Origin: Catenaria anguillulae PL171
Lineage: Eukaryota > Blastocladiomycota > Blastocladiomycetes > Blastocladiales > Catenariaceae
Reading direction: 5' to 3'
Length of the DNA stretch: 37,098 nucleotides
Assembly: GCA_002102555.1 (NCBI GenBank)
Contig: MCFL01000230.1
Coordinates: forward strand, 1 to 37,098
Shown: piece after piece, positions 33,401-37,098 of the stretch
Numbering within the stretch: position 1 is the first letter of the stretch
How the letters are laid out: each line of letters begins with the position of its first letter
Translations under genes and position numbers: made by a program
The notes under the pieces: generated by a model
Database searches by the model: none
What the model was told of the DNA's origin: nothing
What the model saw: the letters and a program-made list of their open reading frames with translations, nothing else

Positions 33401-34748
33401 CTGCAACTCGCGAATCTTTGCTTGCTCGCCCTCCAACCACCCGCGAAACTCGGACTCGCTCGCGTACTTTGCAGCGTTGCTCACTTCAGTCGTCAAGTAC
33501 TGCAACCTCGCCTTAAACCCGTGAATTGCTTGCGAAAGGGCATGCTCGGAATGCCGCTCAATCAACTGCCGGTGCTCTTGTGCGTTCCACGACATGACCG
33601 TCTTGAGCCACTCCAGCAACCCCTGCGCATCGAGCTTTGCCTCCTTTGCGAGCGCCATGGCCTCGCTCGCTGTGCGTTCGAGCGCACTCGACCCATCCGT
33701 CACCTCGCGAATCAGCTTTTCAAAGTACTGCCAACAAAACTTTTCCTTGGCCTCCTTTGTCTTTGCCTTTTCTGACGACATGGCTTCATTGACGGTTTTC
33801 ATAAAGACGCGGACAAGGTCGTAAATGCGGCGGCCCTCGAGGCGCTTGCCTGATTTCTCGAGAATGTTGTCGTAGTACGTGCCAAGGCATTTTGCGAGCA
33901 ACTCCTCTTCGGGGTACATTTTGGTGCGCTTTTGGAGTTGCGCAAGGACAGTTTTGGTGCGTTTCTTGAGGTCGATGATGACACCGGCAGTGACACGGGT
34001 TTTGAGCACCTGTCCAATAATTGGAAAAAGCACGGGTCCGTTAGATCCAGGGGCAAGCATGGATATACGTGATGGCTGAGGAAGACAAGCACACCTCCAA
34101 CGACAGATCGAATGGGACGTCAGTCATGGTCGAATCATTTCCGGACCCACCATCGCCTGGCGCGCCCGACTTGTCCTTGCTTTTATCCTTGTCCTTCTTT
34201 TTCCCGATCCCAAACCCGCCCTTCTTCTTGTCCTTGTCGGATGCGCTGAAAATGTCTGAAATGGATCCTTGCACGGCCTCATCCTCTTCCTCGCCAAATG
34301 GAAACGGTAATAGGGCAGTGTGCACGGCGCACTCGTAAAAGAGACGCTTGTCAACGTTTGGGGTCCGAGTGAAATCGTCCTTAAAGCTGTACTCCTCCGA
34401 GAGCTCGTAAAGGTTGACGTTTGACTGTTCAACAAAACATTGGAAACAGGTCAATCGATGTGTGTCGGCGGTGCAATTCAGAAAAAAACGGCGGCAGTAT
34501 CGCACCTCGAGAATGTAACGCGGCAGCTGCGACACCACGTCCTTTGTAGCGTACTCTGTGCGATTCCGCTCAAGGGTTCGCACTTGATCCGCCAGTCGTA
34601 AGAGCTTGTGCCTGCCGTGCCGCCGCACATACTTGCGGACGACTTCCCACAGCTCTTCGGGTGTCTTGCGGCGGCCAAAGATGTTGCGCTTGACCTTTAG
34701 GCCACCGCCAAACACGAGCGAATCGGTCGAGCGATACTGTGACGGCAT
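30406..34748 (-). CDS. ync13: Munc13/Ync13-like MUN-domain protein
   Basis: Seven exons: 34748-34506, 34424-34095, 34009-33125, 33048-32177, 32107-31993, 31905-31087 and 31014-30406. All join in frame over introns of 69-87 nt, giving 1290 residues. The N-terminal part and the segment RLDDFNAISDTVLHSSSILDVF... (about 810-870, WPDRIYLAKFM) match the MUN/MHD1 region of fungal Unc13 relatives. A C2-like beta-rich domain follows (about 945-1035, starting GTFEVKILAQF), then an MHD2-like helical region (about 1089-1190, starting LVTPMMMAELERLL). A Lys/Asp-rich low-complexity stretch lies at about 160-175. Animal Munc13 primes vesicles for SNARE fusion, and fission-yeast Ync13 tunes exo- and endocytosis at the division site. 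No C1 domain is visible. Splice sites are convincing; the first intron (81 nt) has no stop. Confidence 0.8.
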
Positions 34749-35371
34749 CTCGTCGACTAGCTCGTGGTTTTGTTGAGTGTGATGATCACAAAGCGGCTCG
34801 AATCAAGGGGAATCGGGTGGTTATACTCCGAACAGAGAAATGCGCAATGTTATTGCATGGGATGTATGGTTCATGGATCGATTGCTGCCAGTCGGTATGT
34901 CATCATGGAATCGATACAGTAAGTCACGATTTGATTGAGCCAAACACTTGTGGTTGAGTTGGATTATGTTTCGCGGACTTGACATCAAGCAAGTATGCAT
35001 AGCAACGTGTATAGCGATGGCGTCCTTTGAGGCAAGTACAACAAGCATGATCTTGAATCACAAGTGGCAAAAAGTGCAATTTTTAAGCCTCCGGAATTGC
35101 TGCAGATAATGTAGCAGTTGTCGCAGACCTGCGGTTTTGGCCCAACGTCATAGACAAATCCACATCATTAAGAATGGAATCGACGTGTCGCTTGATCCCG
35201 AAGGCATGGACGCATTCACAATCTCAAAAAGAGTGATGCTGTGTATCGTGATGGGCTATGGGCACGGCCAGTAGTCAATCCACTTGAAGCAATCCACTCG
35301 CAAATGTGAATACCGACCAACTGTTCATCCAACAAACTCACACACTCGACCAATCACCGCCTCGTCTCGTC
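34749..35371. other. Divergent intergenic region
   Basis: About 620 bp separate the Munc13-like gene (minus) from the CFAP53-like gene (plus). It should hold both promoters. The few open frames are short and featureless. Confidence 0.5.
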
Positions 35372-36792
35372 ATGTCGCGCCAACGCGCCGAATCCATTCA
35401 CGAGGCCAACCTCGCTCAAAAGACTTACTATGAACGCACGGCACTCATCGCTCGATTCGCTGAAGAAGCCGAACTCACCATCCGCCGGCGTGCCGTCCCG
35501 CGCCGTGTCGCCGCGTGGCGCCAAGCAGATGCGCTCGTGACCGAAGAGCGCAAGGATCGTTTGGCGTGCACTCATGGACGAGGATACCGCCGTGTGGCGC
35601 GCCGAGCTGCTGGCCATGGATCCGACGCCACAGAGTCGTGTGGTTGAGATGCGCAAACGGGTGGCCGAGCTCAAGGCCAAGCGCGAAGAGGAGAGGCAGA
35701 GGATTGTAGCAGACAAGTTGGAAGAGGCATCGCAGGCGCAACTGCGACGAGCTCCGGGCCGTGAAATCGCGCGCCATGACGCAAGCAGTGACGGGCTGCA
35801 CGGGCTGCACAAGTGACGGAACGGCACGATCGCATCACAAAGGAAAAAGAGGAGAACAAGGCGCTCGACGCGGCATGGGAAGCGTCGAGGTTGAAACTCG
35901 TTGCAAAGGACGAAGCGGATCGTGCACGTCGGCGCAAAGCCGACATGGAACAGGCACGGGCATTTGAGGAGCAAGTGCGCCAGTTGCAAGAGGCCAAAGC
36001 CAAGGAGCACGCCGCGGAGGCGGCTTACTCGGCCATGTCAGGCAGCAGGCCGAAGTTGAGCGCGTTAAGGACGAGCATGCTGCGCAAATCCAAGGCGCTC
36101 GAGTCCCGTCGCGCCCGCCAAGAGCTCGAGACGGTCAATCGTGAACGTGCTGCACAACGCGCACGTGAAGTCCGCGAAGCTCTTGAGCAAGATTTTGGCG
36201 TGGATCCAGTCGCTTCTCGACCTCGACCAGGCCGATAAGGAGGCCGAGACGGAACGCAAGGCACAGCTGCGCAAGGAGCTCCTCGAGTTTCGGAACCACG
36301 GTCTTGGCGCAACGGGCTGCTGAAGTTGCACGCGTTGTCGAGCTCGATCGCATTTTTGCCGCGGGACGCTGAGCGTGTGTGGCGAGCCAAGACCGCCAAA
36401 TGGGCCGCCGAACACGCTGCTCGCTCGAAACTCATGGCCGACGTGATCAAGTCAAGGCAAGAGCAGCTGGCCATCAAGGCGGGAACGAGCCAAGCAAAAA
36501 TTGGCCGAGAAGCGGACCGAGCGCGAGCAACTCGAGTTTGCCGTCGCCGAGGCAAAAGCGAATGGATGAATTGAGGCGCCGAACGAGAGCGGGAGGGCAC
36601 GGATCGGAGTACCATGCCGTGTTGCAGGCGCAGGTTGCGGACAAGCAGGCACGGCGCGCTGTGGCTATGGAGCAGGAGCGAGGAGAGTTGGACAAGCAGC
36701 GGGCGGCAGACCAAGAGTACGAGCAATGGTTGGAGAGGGAGTTGGCCAGATCTTCGGTGCCATTGTCCATGAGGGGAGGGGCATCCATGTAG
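35372..36792 (+). pseudogene. CFAP53: CFAP53 (CCDC11)-like axonemal coiled-coil protein, frameshifted
   Basis: The coding trace starts MSRQRAESIHEANLAQKTYY and runs almost wholly as charged alpha-helix of the trichohyalin/plectin-homology type. It carries CFAP53-like stretches such as LKAKREEERQRIVADKLEE followed by CDELRAVKSRAM. CFAP53 is a microtubule-associated protein of ciliary axonemes and basal bodies. The length, about 470 codons, is close to the usual family size of roughly 500 residues, so the gene was once nearly complete. About ten frame changes occur (near 35.56, 35.74, 35.80, 36.03, 36.09, 36.21, 36.30, 36.37, 36.48 and 36.56 kb). Several look like single-base indels, and one lies at a 9-bp tandem duplication (gggctgcac). 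No introns explain them. It is either a young pseudogene or sequencing error. The final open stretch ends with the stop at 36792. Confidence 0.65.
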
Positions 36793-37098
36793 ATTTTCTT
36801 TCAAACTTATTGACTGTTTGTGACTTGTACGGACGCTGCCCACACATACATTCGCACGTTCTCAGTATCACTTTGGATTGCGACGGTATTTGCTGATGTC
36901 AGCACGAGTCTGCTCGCTGGGTTGCTGCAACGATAGTGTCTGGTCCACTATAAAACGAACAAACAAAAAGGCTAGAGAAAAGAGGGGCCGTTGGGGTCGG
37001 GCTCAGGGGAAAGAATTGTGCAAAATGGTAAATGAGAGTTGAATATGAGTATAGCACAGGACAAGACAGAGGACAACACAGAGACAGGGAAAGAGCAC
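36793..37098. other. Right-end flank
   Basis: About 300 bp contain no gene. A TATA-like tataaaa near 36949 may belong to a gene beyond the window, but there is nothing to confirm it. Confidence 0.3.

Noticed and set aside
35560-36560. Introns as an explanation for the CFAP53 frame changes
   Set aside because: Coding sequence continues on both sides with offsets of only one or two bases, so no room is left for introns of the size seen elsewhere in the window.
1-37098. tRNA, rRNA, viral or retroviral-type elements
   Set aside because: No cloverleaf-like sequence with a proper T-loop, no rRNA core sequence, and no reverse transcriptase, integrase, capsid or long terminal repeats were recognised by eye. 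Short degenerate pieces could be missed.

Overview
The window looks like nuclear DNA of an early-diverging, flagellate (zoosporic) fungus. The evidence is: GC-rich coding sequence; short GT-AG introns (61-116 nt, one of 231 nt); fungal-type Lag1, TMEM135-like, BET, NIMA-kinase and Munc13-like proteins; and a recognisable relative of the axonemal protein CFAP53. A blastocladiomycete or chytrid is my best guess from this mix. The species cannot be told from the sequence alone.

Layout, left to right. 0.1-2.6 kb (minus): an F-box/leucine-rich-repeat gene broken by about seven frame changes. 2.9-3.8 kb (minus): a small protein of unknown function with an NPF motif, probably three exons. 4.8-10.4 kb (plus): a five-exon full-length intersectin (EH-EH-coiled coil-SH3-SH3-DH-PH-C2) whose long first intron allows a short form lacking the GEF half. 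10.8-15.3 kb: transposon-rich or decayed DNA, with a Helitron Rep-region relic, a small intact unknown gene, a Cys-rich exon and remnants of an unidentified gene. 16.0-17.4 kb (minus): aminoacylase-1. 17.8-19.5 kb (minus): TMEM135-like membrane protein. 20.6-21.8 kb (plus): ceramide synthase. 22.3-25.3 kb (plus): NIMA/NEK2 kinase. 26.5-30.0 kb (plus): BET double-bromodomain protein. 30.4-34.7 kb (minus): seven-exon Munc13/Ync13-like protein. 35.4-36.8 kb (plus): CFAP53 broken by about ten frame changes.

There is no operon logic, and most genes are ordinary housekeeping or cell-biology genes. The one functional theme is membrane traffic at the cell surface, represented by the intersectin (endocytosis, Rho/Cdc42 GEF) and the Munc13-like protein (exocytosis/endocytosis balance). 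The NPF-motif gene lies head-to-head with the intersectin, and NPF is the classic ligand of EH domains.

The most interesting points are the intersectin with its apparent intron-retention switch, the two frameshift-riddled host genes at the two ends of an otherwise clean window, and the decayed mobile-element zone with one still-open unknown gene. Exon boundaries were assigned by eye from splice signals and protein similarity. They agree with reading frame in every gene described as intact, but no transcript data were available.
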